A stretch of 56,192 nt of DNA from a virus: IMG/VR virus record IMGVR_UViG_3300008113_000177, positions 1-56,192 of that record, one strand, 5' to 3'. Shown piece by piece: positions 20,877 to 30,235 of this stretch. The notes below the pieces were generated by a model that made no database searches, had not been told where the DNA came from, and saw only the letters and a program-made list of their open reading frames with translations. How positions within the stretch are numbered: position 1 is the stretch's first letter; each line of letters starts with the position of its first letter. The position numbers and the translations under genes are program-made.

Positions 20877-21964
20877 TGGCTACTTATTATGTTGCGACAT
20901 ATGGCTCCAACAGTAACAATGGCACAAGTGCATCAACGCCTTGGAAGGATATATCTTTTGCAATTGGTGCTGCATCTGGTACTAATCCCGGTCTGTCTGC
21001 TGGTGATACCGTTTGGGTTGCGCCGGGGACATACAGGGAATCACTTAGTGCAGCTTTGCAGTATCTCGGCGGTAATGGGACATCTGGAAGTCCTATCACA
21101 ATTAAAGGTGACCCGCTATCTACTCAATCTTGGACTGCAACAACAGCAGGTGTTGTTCGGTGGACTGCTTTTCCTACTGACACAACTAATCCAACGACTG
21201 GTTGGGCTTTACTTACAGCTACAAGCAAAAACTATATAAACTGGGAATCCTTGTACTTTGACACTTGGGTAAGTGGCTATGCAATTAACCTGACAACGTG
21301 TAGGGGATGGACCTTCACTAAGTGTGTTTTCTCTGTAGTGCAACTGAACTGTCAAATCTTTACGATGACGAATACGGCTGGTACGCCATACGACTTTACA
21401 CTTGATAGGTGTGTATTACTTGGTGGGCAGTGTTGTACCGTTTCATGTGCGCGTCATTCATCCACTTATGATGTGAATATAAACATCAAGGATTGCATAT
21501 TCTTGGGATGTCCTCCAACTGGTCAAGCGTTGGTTTTCACACAATCCGGTACAGGTTCAGATGGTAATGGCGTAAAAATATACAACAGTCATTTCCAAGG
21601 GTTTGACAGTCAAACAATCTATGTTTCCAGTACGAACACCACTCACAACAGCATAGTCAAAAACTGTGTTTTGATTCGTGGCAACATTTTCGGCGGCACT
21701 ACTGGAGCAGTGGTTCAAACATATAATCGATTAATAAACGTAACACTGCAAAACACTGCAACAAGTGTAACAAGTGTTACCGCCGGTAGTGCTGGCGTAT
21801 CGTTAGCATATGAACGCATCAATGGTTTGACAGGTAACGATACTTTTGCACCGTATCCAAACAGTCCTAATATGCAAGCACAACAGGTGGCGGTAAGACC
21901 GGTATTGCCTTCAACGCTGCGAGCTTTACCGCTTACTATGTTCGACCTCCAGTTGCTGGAGTAG
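20876..21964 (+). CDS. Beta-helix tail fibre/spike, copy 1, N-terminal part (frameshifted)
   Basis: It starts MATYYVATYGSNSNNGTSAS and continues GDTVWVAPGTYRESL, the usual entry to right-handed parallel beta-helices in phage spikes and carbohydrate-binding or -cleaving proteins. The frame after about residue 334 no longer resembles the copy at 23120, while the homologous continuation is found in the -1 frame from 21871. Adding one A in the GCACAACAGG at 21878-21887 restores a single frame to 22635, about 586 residues. So this is either a sequencing error or a recent one-base deletion. Cutting off the C-terminal half would probably affect receptor binding. Confidence 0.82.
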   Translation: MATYYVATYGSNSNNGTSASTPWKDISFAIGAASGTNPGLSAGDTVWVAPGTYRESLSAALQYLGGNGTSGSPITIKGDPLSTQSWTATTAGVVRWTAFPTDTTNPTTGWALLTATSKNYINWESLYFDTWVSGYAINLTTCRGWTFTKCVFSVVQLNCQIFTMTNTAGTPYDFTLDRCVLLGGQCCTVSCARHSSTYDVNINIKDCIFLGCPPTGQALVFTQSGTGSDGNGVKIYNSHFQGFDSQTIYVSSTNTTHNSIVKNCVLIRGNIFGGTTGAVVQTYNRLINVTLQNTATSVTSVTAGSAGVSLAYERINGLTGNDTFAPYPNSPNMQAQQVAVRPVLPSTLRALPLTMFDLQLLE

Positions 21965-22635
21965 GTGGTACAGCAGTACAGATTACGTTAGCGACACAAA
22001 CAGTCAGCGGTGCGTATTCATCTGGTGGATGGGTTGAGGTAGACGCAACTAACCTTCCTGGAATCTATCGTTTTGACATTCCTAACGCTGTATTTGCCAC
22101 AGGCGTAGACCACGTTGTCGTTATGCTCAAGGGTGCATCTGGTATGGCTCCTGTTTCTTTGGAGTATCAGTTGACTGGCTTTGACCCATTGACATCTTGG
22201 CTTTCAGGAGCGCAGACAGCAACTGCTGTATGGGGTGCTTCACCTACTGGATACGTTGATGCAACCACCTTTGGTGGTGTACTTATGGAAACAAATTCAC
22301 TTGCAAATGGCATCGATGGTGAAGTGGGTGATATCCCATCTAACGTGTGGGAAGAGTTGAAGGTCAATCACACAACGGCTGGTACGTTTGGTGCTAAGTT
22401 GCAAGATAATGTAATGGCAGATGAACTCCTTGCAAGAGATGTAGGAAGTGGTTCAGGTGCAGGAGCAATCAACGAGCGGACTGTAAGGTCTGCTCTAAGA
22501 GGTTTGCGTAATAAGACTACAGTCATCAATAATGAGATGACTGTTTACAAAGAAGACGATACGAGTACTGCGTGGTCTGCTACAGTGAGTAGTAGTGATA
22601 GCAGTAAGACTATTACTGGCGTTGACCCAGCGTAG
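21871..22635 (+). CDS. Beta-helix tail fibre, copy 1, C-terminal part in the shifted frame
   Basis: The frame is open from 21871 and has no good start until ATG at 22123. It contains FTAYYVRPPV, SGGWVEVDATNLPGIYRFDIPNA and the end ERTVRSALRGLRNK with EMTVYKEDDTSTAW, each matching the second fibre at 23120-25096. This confirms that it is the missing C-terminus of the upstream fibre. Expression alone would give a fragment. Type is left as CDS because a single-base sequencing error would make it the end of an intact gene. Confidence 0.75.
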   Translation, partial: YASTTGGGKTGIAFNAASFTAYYVRPPVAGVGGTAVQITLATQTVSGAYSSGGWVEVDATNLPGIYRFDIPNAVFATGVDHVVVMLKGASGMAPVSLEYQLTGFDPLTSWLSGAQTATAVWGASPTGYVDATTFGGVLMETNSLANGIDGEVGDIPSNVWEELKVNHTTAGTFGAKLQDNVMADELLARDVGSGSGAGAINERTVRSALRGLRNKTTVINNEMTVYKEDDTSTAWSATVSSSDSSKTITGVDPA

Positions 22636-22644
22636 AGGTATTAC

Positions 22645-22896
22645 ATGAATAAAATCAGTATAAGCAGGTTGCTAGTTATTGCTCTTATCGCATTCGTTGC
22701 TGCGTTTACAGCAGTTTTTGGCGATGGTATCCGCACAAGCGAAGTACACGACATCAGCGAGCTCGGCGCAGTGCTGGCACTCTACGGCAGCAAGGCGGTA
22801 GCGGCGGGTGTCTCCGCTGCGGTAAGCAGTGTGCTGGCGTTCCTCACGATGCCGTTCAAGGGTACGAATGCAAACAGTTTGAAGGTGGGCAAATGA
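22645..22896 (+). CDS. Holin-like membrane protein, cassette copy 2 (83 aa)
   Basis: Two hydrophobic helices, residues about 8-25 (RLLVIALIAFVAAFTAVF) and 47-68, separated by a polar loop (RTSEVHDISELG), resemble the 20138 protein. The 3' two-thirds are markedly GC-rich compared with neighbours (hand count 76 of 120 bases at 22741-22860), a sign of recent exchange. AGAGG lies before the ATG. The ATGA overlap couples it to the 75-residue gene. Confidence 0.7.
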   Translation: MNKISISRLLVIALIAFVAAFTAVFGDGIRTSEVHDISELGAVLALYGSKAVAAGVSAAVSSVLAFLTMPFKGTNANSLKVGK

Positions 22897-23120
22897 ACTT
22901 TCCAGACTTGGCTATAACACCAAACCCTAACGTGGTCGGTGACTACATTGTCACTGGTGATTTCTACGATGATGCTGGCAACCTGCTCGGAACTTACGGG
23001 CCAGATGGAACAAGCGTTTTCACTTGGTGGGCTACACAAACTCCTGAATTTCAACTGCGGTATGTGTCGCAGTTCTCGCAGATTATGGCGCAAGAAATAG
23101 CAAATGGAGTGACTCCATAA
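22893..23120 (+). CDS. 75-aa protein of the tail-fibre cassette, copy 2
   Basis: Same length and pattern as the protein at 20649 (shared YDD-x-GN-L, PDGTSV/VDGTSV, WW-x-TQ, VSQF, IMAQ). It overlaps both neighbours by one to four bases, again just before a fibre gene. The two copies differ at more than half of the positions, so the duplication is not recent. The role is unknown, probably fibre assembly or attachment. Confidence 0.72.
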   Translation: MNFPDLAITPNPNVVGDYIVTGDFYDDAGNLLGTYGPDGTSVFTWWATQTPEFQLRYVSQFSQIMAQEIANGVTP

Positions 23121-25096
23121 TGGCCACATACTATGTTCGGCAGGATGGAAACGATTCCAATACTGGATTAGGTTCGACTACTAACCTTGCGTGGAAGACA
23201 CTACAAAAAGCGTTAGGGGCTACTGGCATCGGCTCCGGTGATACTCTTTACATTGCCCCCGGAATATACATTGAGGCAGTTGTAATTGGTGGCACGTATA
23301 CAGCACCAACGTACGTGATTGGTAACCCAACAGCGTCACAGTTTAGTGGTGTAGCGGCTGGTCTTGTGAACCATACTGCACTAAATGCTTCAGGTACAGC
23401 AACTACGCTTTTAGGTGTGAATTTGCTTACAGGTACATCAAAGTCATACCTAAAGTTTTCCTATATTTACTGGAGCAACAATCTTATTAGTGGTTATGGT
23501 TCAGTTAGACTTGTAAGTATAAGTGGTCGTTACAATGAGTTTCGCAATTGTGTTTTTGAACACATGAACATTAACTATGATTCATTATTTCTAACCGCAT
23601 TAAGTAGCCAACCACTAGACGCAGTCGTAGATAAATGTATTTTTTATAAAGGTAATTATCAAATACGTTTTACTGGCGGTTCAAACCTTGCAGACACAAG
23701 TCAAGTGACATCATGCCTTGGGGTTTTACAAGGCTTTATATTTGTACAGACTGATTCAATACCATCAAAAATATACAACTGTACGGTTTTATCTAACACT
23801 TTGTATTCGATAGGCGTTACCGTTGGCAGTGCAACTAATCAATCGTTTGTATACAACAATATAATCCCCGGTACTCTTTATGTTGATGTCGCAAATAGTA
23901 TGGTTGAAAACTACAATCGTTTTGTCAGTAATAGGCAAGGAACAATTGCTGTAGGTTCAAACACGACGAACGCTGGTGCATATGGACTTGATATCGGTCA
24001 GACGTTATTGTTTGGTATTCCGAACTCACAGATAAATACATCTGCGCTGGTCAGTCCTAACCAAAGTTATGGCATAACCGCAAACGCTCCTGCTACCGAC
24101 CTCTATGGAATTGCTTGGACAGGGTCAAGCCCAGACGCTGGTTGTGGTACTTACCGGAACATCTCAACTTTGACTGGTTATCTTCCAACAGAGCGGAACG
24201 CTTCCGCAATCACAATCGCTCCCGGCTCGACCTCACAAAGCATCGAACTCTACCTAGGTGCTACAGGGCTGACATTTGCCACCTCCGGTCTAGCGGCCTA
24301 CTACGTCCGCAATCAGAGCGCTCCGGTGGCTATAACGCTGGTCACGCAGACAGCAACAGGCGCGTGGACATCTGGTGGCTTTGCAGAGATAAGCTCCTCC
24401 CTAGTGCCGGGCGTGTATCGGCTTGATGTTCCTAACGCGGCATTTGCTGCTGGTGCATCTGATGTCACGATTGTCGTTAGAGGTGCCTCTGGTACGAATG
24501 GAGCAGTCTTGACCGTTACACTTTCAAGTGGTGGCTTGACGGCAGCGCAGACAGCGTCTGCTGTTCTTGATGCAGTCGCATCAATACATAATAATGCTGG
24601 TTCTATTGGTGCATCTATACAAGATAAGGCTGGCTACTCGCTATCAACTCCTCAGTCATTCAGTACTACAGGGTCAGTTGGTAGTGTTACAGGTAACGTG
24701 GCAGGTAACGTAACAGGAACCGTAGGTGGTGTAGTTGGCAACGTAGTTGGAAACATTACTGGCTCTGTTGCAACTGTCGCTACGCCTGACAACATTATTG
24801 ATGGCGTGTGGGATGAACAACGTACTGGTCATACAGGAGCCGGTTCGTTTGGTGAGAAACTACAGACTAATGCTCTTGCGGATGAGATGCTTGCGAGAGA
24901 CCTTGGTAGTGGTTTGAATGCTGGTACTGCTGAAGAGCGTACCGTTCGTTCTGCTCTACGTGCGTTGCGTAACAAGGTAAACGTTGGTAGTTCTCAGATG
25001 GTTGTGAAGAAGGAAGATGACACTACGGATGCGTGGACAGCAACAGTCACGACTACTGCGGTATCATCCAACGTAAGTGGAATAGACCCTAATTAA
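23120..25096 (+). CDS. Beta-helix tail fibre/spike, copy 2, intact (658 aa)
   Basis: It begins MATYYVRQDGNDSNTGLGS and has GSGDTLYIAPGIYIEAV, then a central beta-helix region (residues about 40-340), a domain with AAYYVRNQSAP near 397-407, a Gly/Val/Asn repeat segment (GNVAGNVTGTVGGVVGNVVG) near 523-542 and a C-terminal ERTVRSALRALRNK helix with KEDDTTDAW. The Gly/Val/Asn segment is typical of trimeric fibre shafts. The region 24190-24430 is GC-rich, suggesting domain exchange. It should recognise or cleave host surface glycan. Confidence 0.85.
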   Translation: MATYYVRQDGNDSNTGLGSTTNLAWKTLQKALGATGIGSGDTLYIAPGIYIEAVVIGGTYTAPTYVIGNPTASQFSGVAAGLVNHTALNASGTATTLLGVNLLTGTSKSYLKFSYIYWSNNLISGYGSVRLVSISGRYNEFRNCVFEHMNINYDSLFLTALSSQPLDAVVDKCIFYKGNYQIRFTGGSNLADTSQVTSCLGVLQGFIFVQTDSIPSKIYNCTVLSNTLYSIGVTVGSATNQSFVYNNIIPGTLYVDVANSMVENYNRFVSNRQGTIAVGSNTTNAGAYGLDIGQTLLFGIPNSQINTSALVSPNQSYGITANAPATDLYGIAWTGSSPDAGCGTYRNISTLTGYLPTERNASAITIAPGSTSQSIELYLGATGLTFATSGLAAYYVRNQSAPVAITLVTQTATGAWTSGGFAEISSSLVPGVYRLDVPNAAFAAGASDVTIVVRGASGTNGAVLTVTLSSGGLTAAQTASAVLDAVASIHNNAGSIGASIQDKAGYSLSTPQSFSTTGSVGSVTGNVAGNVTGTVGGVVGNVVGNITGSVATVATPDNIIDGVWDEQRTGHTGAGSFGEKLQTNALADEMLARDLGSGLNAGTAEERTVRSALRALRNKVNVGSSQMVVKKEDDTTDAWTATVTTTAVSSNVSGIDPN

Positions 25097-25106
25097 GGAA
25101 TAAGCG

Positions 25107-25496
25107 ATGCCTACTACTACTGCTATGACGAACACTCTTGAGAGTGCGTTGATTAATCTTATATTGAATGGAACCGGATATACGGCTGGTCAAGTTACGT
25201 ATATTGGTATCTTGAGTGCGGCTGGTTCTGACTCAGCACAAACTGAGATGAGTGGTAGTTCTCGTCAAGCGATTGCGTTTGGAGCATCAACAAGTGGAAG
25301 TGCAGTTACTAATACAGGGGCTATTACATTCACTAACTCAGGTTGGGGTTCTACTTCTGTTTATGGTGTGGGTTTTTATACTGCTGCTTCAGCTGGCACT
25401 TGTCTGCTATACGGTAATTTTGATAGTGTTGTCACTGTAACTTCAGGTCAATCCCTCCAGTTCAACATTGCTGGCATTACTATATCTATGGATTAA
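25107..25496 (+). CDS. Tail-fibre-associated protein (129 aa)
   Basis: The start LESALINLILNGTGYTAGQVTYIGIL and the segment AGSDSAQTEMSGSSRQAI follow a pattern common in short phage tail or fibre proteins (T-x-Y-x-G-L, then T-E-x-S-G). The rest is beta-rich with Gly, Ser and Thr. AAGGAATAAGCG precedes the ATG. It lies directly after fibre copy 2, so it may be a fibre tip or a baseplate component; the name is a family-type judgement, not an exact match. Confidence 0.7.
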   Translation: MPTTTAMTNTLESALINLILNGTGYTAGQVTYIGILSAAGSDSAQTEMSGSSRQAIAFGASTSGSAVTNTGAITFTNSGWGSTSVYGVGFYTAASAGTCLLYGNFDSVVTVTSGQSLQFNIAGITISMD

Positions 25497-25499
25497 TAG

Positions 25500-26249
25500 A
25501 TGCCTACAGAAGAAGAAGAAGGTGGACTGCCTCCTATTCCCGTACCAGTACCTGCTCCAATTGACTTTGGTCAGGGTGGTGGTGGCGATGCAGTCATTAC
25601 GATTGAGCCTCCAATCATTGTCCCTCCTTCTGACTTCAGCCTGTCTGGTCAAGCTACTGTAACCTTACCTGTCTTTGCTACAATATCTTTATCGGGACGT
25701 GCAACGACTAGTGTTACACCTGCTCAGATAAGAGCGGTATCTCTCAGTACTACAACAACTGCTACGACTCAGGTTAGGTTTGTTCAATCACTTAGCTTGA
25801 GTGGTAATGTTGGTGTAACAAGTACACCAGTAATCAATTTTGCATTAGCGTTGAATGGTAAGGCTAGTGTTACTACCGACCCTATTGTTGGTGGTGTAGT
25901 CGAAGCAAGTATCTCGTTATCAGCAAGTGCAAGTGTTGACCTTGATGTAGGTTACACTGTTTGTGAATGTCCTGATTACTTGTTTGACCCGGTAGATGAT
26001 TTACCTGCTGGTTCATTCCGTAGTGGTGTATTCATCCCTATATTTAGGTTGGCTGCTGGTAACGTATTTGTACCGGCTACAACTGAACAGACGTGGATAC
26101 GGCGTGGTGACAACGGTTGCCTTACGTATGGTCCTGTAGGTTTTCAATTCCCTCTAGGTCCACTAATGTTACGATATGCAAATGGTGTTTCTGGCACTAA
26201 GCATGATGGCAGTAAGTCTAATAGCTGGAAGCGCAGAGGGTGTGATTAA
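25500..26249 (+). CDS. Virion protein with SLSG-type repeats (249 aa), unknown
   Basis: A proline-rich acidic start (MPTEEEEGGLPPIPVPVPAP) leads to repeated beta units of the form SLSG-x-A-T/V-x-T at about residues 46, 63, 97 and 112. The C-terminal half is different and includes a CxC (ECP) and EQTWIRRGDNGC. Repeats of this kind suggest a fibrous element. It ends TAATG into the nozzle gene. Not recognised. Confidence 0.62.
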   Translation: MPTEEEEGGLPPIPVPVPAPIDFGQGGGGDAVITIEPPIIVPPSDFSLSGQATVTLPVFATISLSGRATTSVTPAQIRAVSLSTTTTATTQVRFVQSLSLSGNVGVTSTPVINFALALNGKASVTTDPIVGGVVEASISLSASASVDLDVGYTVCECPDYLFDPVDDLPAGSFRSGVFIPIFRLAAGNVFVPATTEQTWIRRGDNGCLTYGPVGFQFPLGPLMLRYANGVSGTKHDGSKSNSWKRRGCD

Positions 26250-29200
26250 TGGCAGATACAACACGTATGGTTACTGACTCAGCCCAGCCTTTTATCGTTG
26301 GTGACAAGATATGGCGTGGTGTTGATACCTATAACGACCCAAACAAACTTGAGACTGGCTACGCTGAAACCATAAGTAACCTACAACTTGATGGTGGCTC
26401 CCTTGTGTTACGTAATGGATGGCAGGGACTACTACAGCCTACTGAGTTGAATGGTGCTGGTAGTGACGCTAACGGCGTGTATGAGATGGTTCCTATCAAG
26501 GGTGCATCTGGTGTAACAAGTAACTTTGTATATACATCAGCTGGTGATGTCCGTCTATTCAATACGACTACGAATGCGTATACGAACCTAACAACTAACA
26601 GTGCTTTTGATACGTTGTACAGCCCTAATGTACGTATGGTTTCCTATGGTAAGTACGTCTATGGTGTTCCAGGACTAAAGTCAGATGGTACTGAATCACC
26701 TGTTGGGTTGTTCCGTACTGATGGTTCTACTATCGAGATAGTCCCTACTATCACTGGATTTCCTAACCTCAAGCCGTCTGCTAGAGCATATGCGTTTGTT
26801 GAGTATGGTGTTCCTGCTACTAACAAGCATACGTTTATTGATAGTGCTGTTGGTCCAATCCTTAGAGCGGGTGGAATAACAACCCTTATCTCTGATTGGA
26901 ACTTTACTGCTGGCAGTACAGGTTCTATGCCTACATCAGGTGCAGCTTGGTTGAAGTATTCAGGTGACCCAGTACGTAAGGCTATTCCACTTACTGTTGC
27001 TGCTGGTAACTTTCCATCTGGTGTAACAGCCCAGATTGTTTCCCCTCTAGGTCAAGGGGCAACTCGCATGATTGAGATTGCTGGTACGGATGATGGCATC
27101 TACCAGAACGTCCCTTATACAAGTACTGCAATTACGTTTACGAATGGTAGTGCCAATATAGGTGGTACGTTCAATCCTGTTCCTGCTGTTGATACACCTA
27201 TACAAATTGCAACTGCTGGAGTATTACCAACTAACTTCGCTATCAACACAACATACTTTGTTGTTGGTACACCAACCTCTTCTGTTATTACTGTTTCGAG
27301 TACTGTTGGTGGAACTGCTATTGTTGCTGGTAGTGCTGGTAGTGGTACTCATTCGTTGCAATACATCAACGTCGCTGATGAGCAACTGAACTTTACTAAT
27401 CAGAATGATAGTTCAACAGCAATCACTTGTACGGTTGCGTCAACGGCTACAGTAACTAGCGCAAGCCATAACCTCAAGGTTGGTCAACAGATACTCTTTA
27501 TGGGTACTGTAGGTATCCCTGCTAATACTCCTGCGTGGGTGTTGACTGTACCTACGGCTAATACCTTTACCGTATCGATTGTTTCGCAGGGTGGTGCTGC
27601 ATACACGTTTACTGCTACAGGAAGCAATAGTTACCATACTATTCAAGGTGCAGGTCTATACCTAGTTAGTCTATGGGCTATCAACGTAGACACCCAGAAC
27701 AGTGTTACGGGTCAATCCATCAAAGTGGCATTACAAGCTTACAAGAATGGCGTTGCTATTCAAGGTGCATATGCATCTGCTATCATTGCACCACCTATTG
27801 CTAGGTCAGGTACTGACTGGATTAAGGCTAACCTCTTATGTGACTTCCGTCCATTCAGAGACCAGATTACATCCTTCCAGATATTGATACAGAATGTAAA
27901 CGCAAAAGATGGTGACCAAAAAGGTATCTACGTAACCAACGTAAATCTACACGCTGTAAGTCCTAGATTGAATACGGATAGTACTGATGCTGCGGACCCT
28001 ATCACTGGGTTGGTCAAGGTCAAGGTTTATCAGAACAATACTAATGTTGCTGGGTACGCAGGACTCCTCAAAGGATGTGCTGTCAAGTTCTCTTTTGCAA
28101 CGGCAAAAGACTGGAGTAAGTACGACAGTGTTAGTATGCGTATGCAGTTACCTGAGAAGATTAGGGATATAGCACCTAACCTTAGAATCGGTTTACAGCA
28201 GAGTGGTGCTGCCATCGAGTGGGGTGGTTATGGCACTATCAACGAGAAGACAGGCTATATGACGTGGAGTGTAAGAGGATTTACAGACTCCCGTATTAGT
28301 GCTGTACGTCAGATGTATATCCGTTGTGAGACTGACATTCAAGACCTAGTTGATGGTGAAGACTTTATGTATATTGGTGACATAGTTGTGAATGGCAACT
28401 TGTCTGCTGATATCAAGTACACCTATAGATTTTCAAGGTGGTATCCAGAGGATGGTGCATCTGCACCATATATTCCAGGTGTTGGTACTGCTGCCTCAAC
28501 TGTATATGCTAAAGGGTTTGAGAGTGAACTCTCTGGTGCAAGCGAACAGATAACTGCTACTGAAGCACTTAGTGCTAACCAGATTATGCTGAACCCTGCT
28601 AACGAGACACTTACTGCAGCAGGTTACACACACCTCATTATCTATCGGTCTAGCACTTCATTTACTGATGGGTTGTATCGTTGTCTTGGTTCTTTGAAGC
28701 TAAGTGACAATACTATCAACGGTGTAAACCTCACACTGCTTAGTACTACAGGTGGCATTACACTTATTGATAACGTCGCTGAGTCTGCTGTCTTAGATGA
28801 TGGTCCAAAGGGTTCACAGGGTGATGTATACGAATCTGGTCAGGATTACTTCCCGACTGGTGCTACTGCTATCTCTGTTCACCAGAATAGATTGTGGGTA
28901 AGTAAGAATAACTCTTTATGGGTATCTTGGCAGTTTGATTCAGACAACGAATACACCATTAATACTACTCACGTACCGCTTCTTACTGACCCTAAGGTAG
29001 CAATCAAGGGTGCATCGTTTGATGTCTCATCAAAAGATGACAAAGAGTACATCGTGAATATGTTGTCGTACCACGGCGATATGATGTCACGTAACAACAG
29101 TACAACAGCTGTACTACTCGTCTTTCGAGAGAATACCGTTTATCCGGTTACAGGTTTTGACCCAACTAACTATTCAATACAGGCATTCCTACGTGAGCCT

Positions 29201-30235
29201 GGTATTGGTTTGCTTGCACCTAGAGGTCTTGCAAACATACTTGGTCAACCTTGGTATTTGAACACGAGTGGTGTTGTACAGTTTGCTGGTACTCAGGTTA
29301 TTCCTAAGTCTGTTGCCCTTGATGGCTTGATGTCAATCAGTAAGTATAGGGTTCAGATTGATAGTGACAACTATATAACATCTGAGCAGTATGCAAAGTC
29401 CTTTATGGCTATGCACGATAAGAAGCTGTTCTTGTTTGCTCCAAGGGCATATAAGACTGCTTCCGTTGATTACCGTAGTAACGTGCAAGCATATGTGTGG
29501 GACACACGTTATTCAGGGTGGGTTGCATTTAGTGCGCCATCAGTTATGACCGGCGGCTTATCTATAGATACGACAAATGACAGAAGTATCCTTTATGTTG
29601 GTGGATATGACGGTCAAATATATGTGTTGAATAACTTCTACGACAGCCCATATAGGTATAAGCCCACGAGTGGTTCAGGGACTAGCACTCTGTCATTCTC
29701 AGGTACTACTAATACTACAGGACTAACAGTCAATGACCCTGTGACTATTGTGAAGGCTGGTGGTGGTCTTACTGTTGATACGACTATGTACGTAAAGACG
29801 GTAACAAACAATAGTGTTCAACTTAGTGCTTCTGTTAGTGGTACGGCTTATACGTTCACTGGTGGGACTGTCCCACAGTTCTGTCTACTTGGAGAGATTG
29901 ATTGGGAAGTATTCACTAGAGCTTTTGGTCAGGCTTACTCAGATGGTATTTCATACTACTCAAAGAATCGTCCTAGCCAGATAGACTTACACGCTATTGG
30001 TGATACGTCTGGTGGCTCAACTGTTAGTTGGGTTGTTCAGAATGAGGTTGGTGTACAGACTACTGGTGATTACACTATTACGGGTAATGCATCTAGGGCT
30101 ATACGTGGATTGAACAGAGATGTGATTGGTGTGAACTTCCAGATTGGATTATCTGGTACTGAGCTAGATTATCCATTTAGGTTGTATGCAGTACATATCC
30201 ATATGGTTGAGAGTGGAATCCAGAGGCATAGATAA
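26249..30235 (+). CDS. Tail nozzle-like protein (gp10/gp12 type, 1328 aa)
   Basis: The N-terminus GYAETISNLQLDGGSLVLRNGW near residues 37-58 (seen as GYAETISNL, then LVLRNGW) is the usual beginning of podovirus nozzle or DNA-stabilisation proteins. A long beta-rich centre with inserted domains follows. Near residue 870-1150 are segments such as SVHQNRLWVS, KAFSFDV-like and RVQAYVWDTRYSGWVAF (QAYVWDTRYSGW), which fit a beta-propeller. The protein would form the six-fold tip that closes the tail tube. It is longer than P22 gp10 or T7 gp12, with an insertion of Ig-like domains near 290-450. Host recognition by these extra domains is an inference. Confidence 0.78.
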   Translation: MADTTRMVTDSAQPFIVGDKIWRGVDTYNDPNKLETGYAETISNLQLDGGSLVLRNGWQGLLQPTELNGAGSDANGVYEMVPIKGASGVTSNFVYTSAGDVRLFNTTTNAYTNLTTNSAFDTLYSPNVRMVSYGKYVYGVPGLKSDGTESPVGLFRTDGSTIEIVPTITGFPNLKPSARAYAFVEYGVPATNKHTFIDSAVGPILRAGGITTLISDWNFTAGSTGSMPTSGAAWLKYSGDPVRKAIPLTVAAGNFPSGVTAQIVSPLGQGATRMIEIAGTDDGIYQNVPYTSTAITFTNGSANIGGTFNPVPAVDTPIQIATAGVLPTNFAINTTYFVVGTPTSSVITVSSTVGGTAIVAGSAGSGTHSLQYINVADEQLNFTNQNDSSTAITCTVASTATVTSASHNLKVGQQILFMGTVGIPANTPAWVLTVPTANTFTVSIVSQGGAAYTFTATGSNSYHTIQGAGLYLVSLWAINVDTQNSVTGQSIKVALQAYKNGVAIQGAYASAIIAPPIARSGTDWIKANLLCDFRPFRDQITSFQILIQNVNAKDGDQKGIYVTNVNLHAVSPRLNTDSTDAADPITGLVKVKVYQNNTNVAGYAGLLKGCAVKFSFATAKDWSKYDSVSMRMQLPEKIRDIAPNLRIGLQQSGAAIEWGGYGTINEKTGYMTWSVRGFTDSRISAVRQMYIRCETDIQDLVDGEDFMYIGDIVVNGNLSADIKYTYRFSRWYPEDGASAPYIPGVGTAASTVYAKGFESELSGASEQITATEALSANQIMLNPANETLTAAGYTHLIIYRSSTSFTDGLYRCLGSLKLSDNTINGVNLTLLSTTGGITLIDNVAESAVLDDGPKGSQGDVYESGQDYFPTGATAISVHQNRLWVSKNNSLWVSWQFDSDNEYTINTTHVPLLTDPKVAIKGASFDVSSKDDKEYIVNMLSYHGDMMSRNNSTTAVLLVFRENTVYPVTGFDPTNYSIQAFLREPGIGLLAPRGLANILGQPWYLNTSGVVQFAGTQVIPKSVALDGLMSISKYRVQIDSDNYITSEQYAKSFMAMHDKKLFLFAPRAYKTASVDYRSNVQAYVWDTRYSGWVAFSAPSVMTGGLSIDTTNDRSILYVGGYDGQIYVLNNFYDSPYRYKPTSGSGTSTLSFSGTTNTTGLTVNDPVTIVKAGGGLTVDTTMYVKTVTNNSVQLSASVSGTAYTFTGGTVPQFCLLGEIDWEVFTRAFGQAYSDGISYYSKNRPSQIDLHAIGDTSGGSTVSWVVQNEVGVQTTGDYTITGNASRAIRGLNRDVIGVNFQIGLSGTELDYPFRLYAVHIHMVESGIQRHR

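Noticed and set aside
21871-21964. Programmed ribosomal frameshift in the fibre gene
   Set aside because: No X-XXY-YYZ slippery heptamer lies in the overlap, and one inserted A restores a homologous protein more simply.
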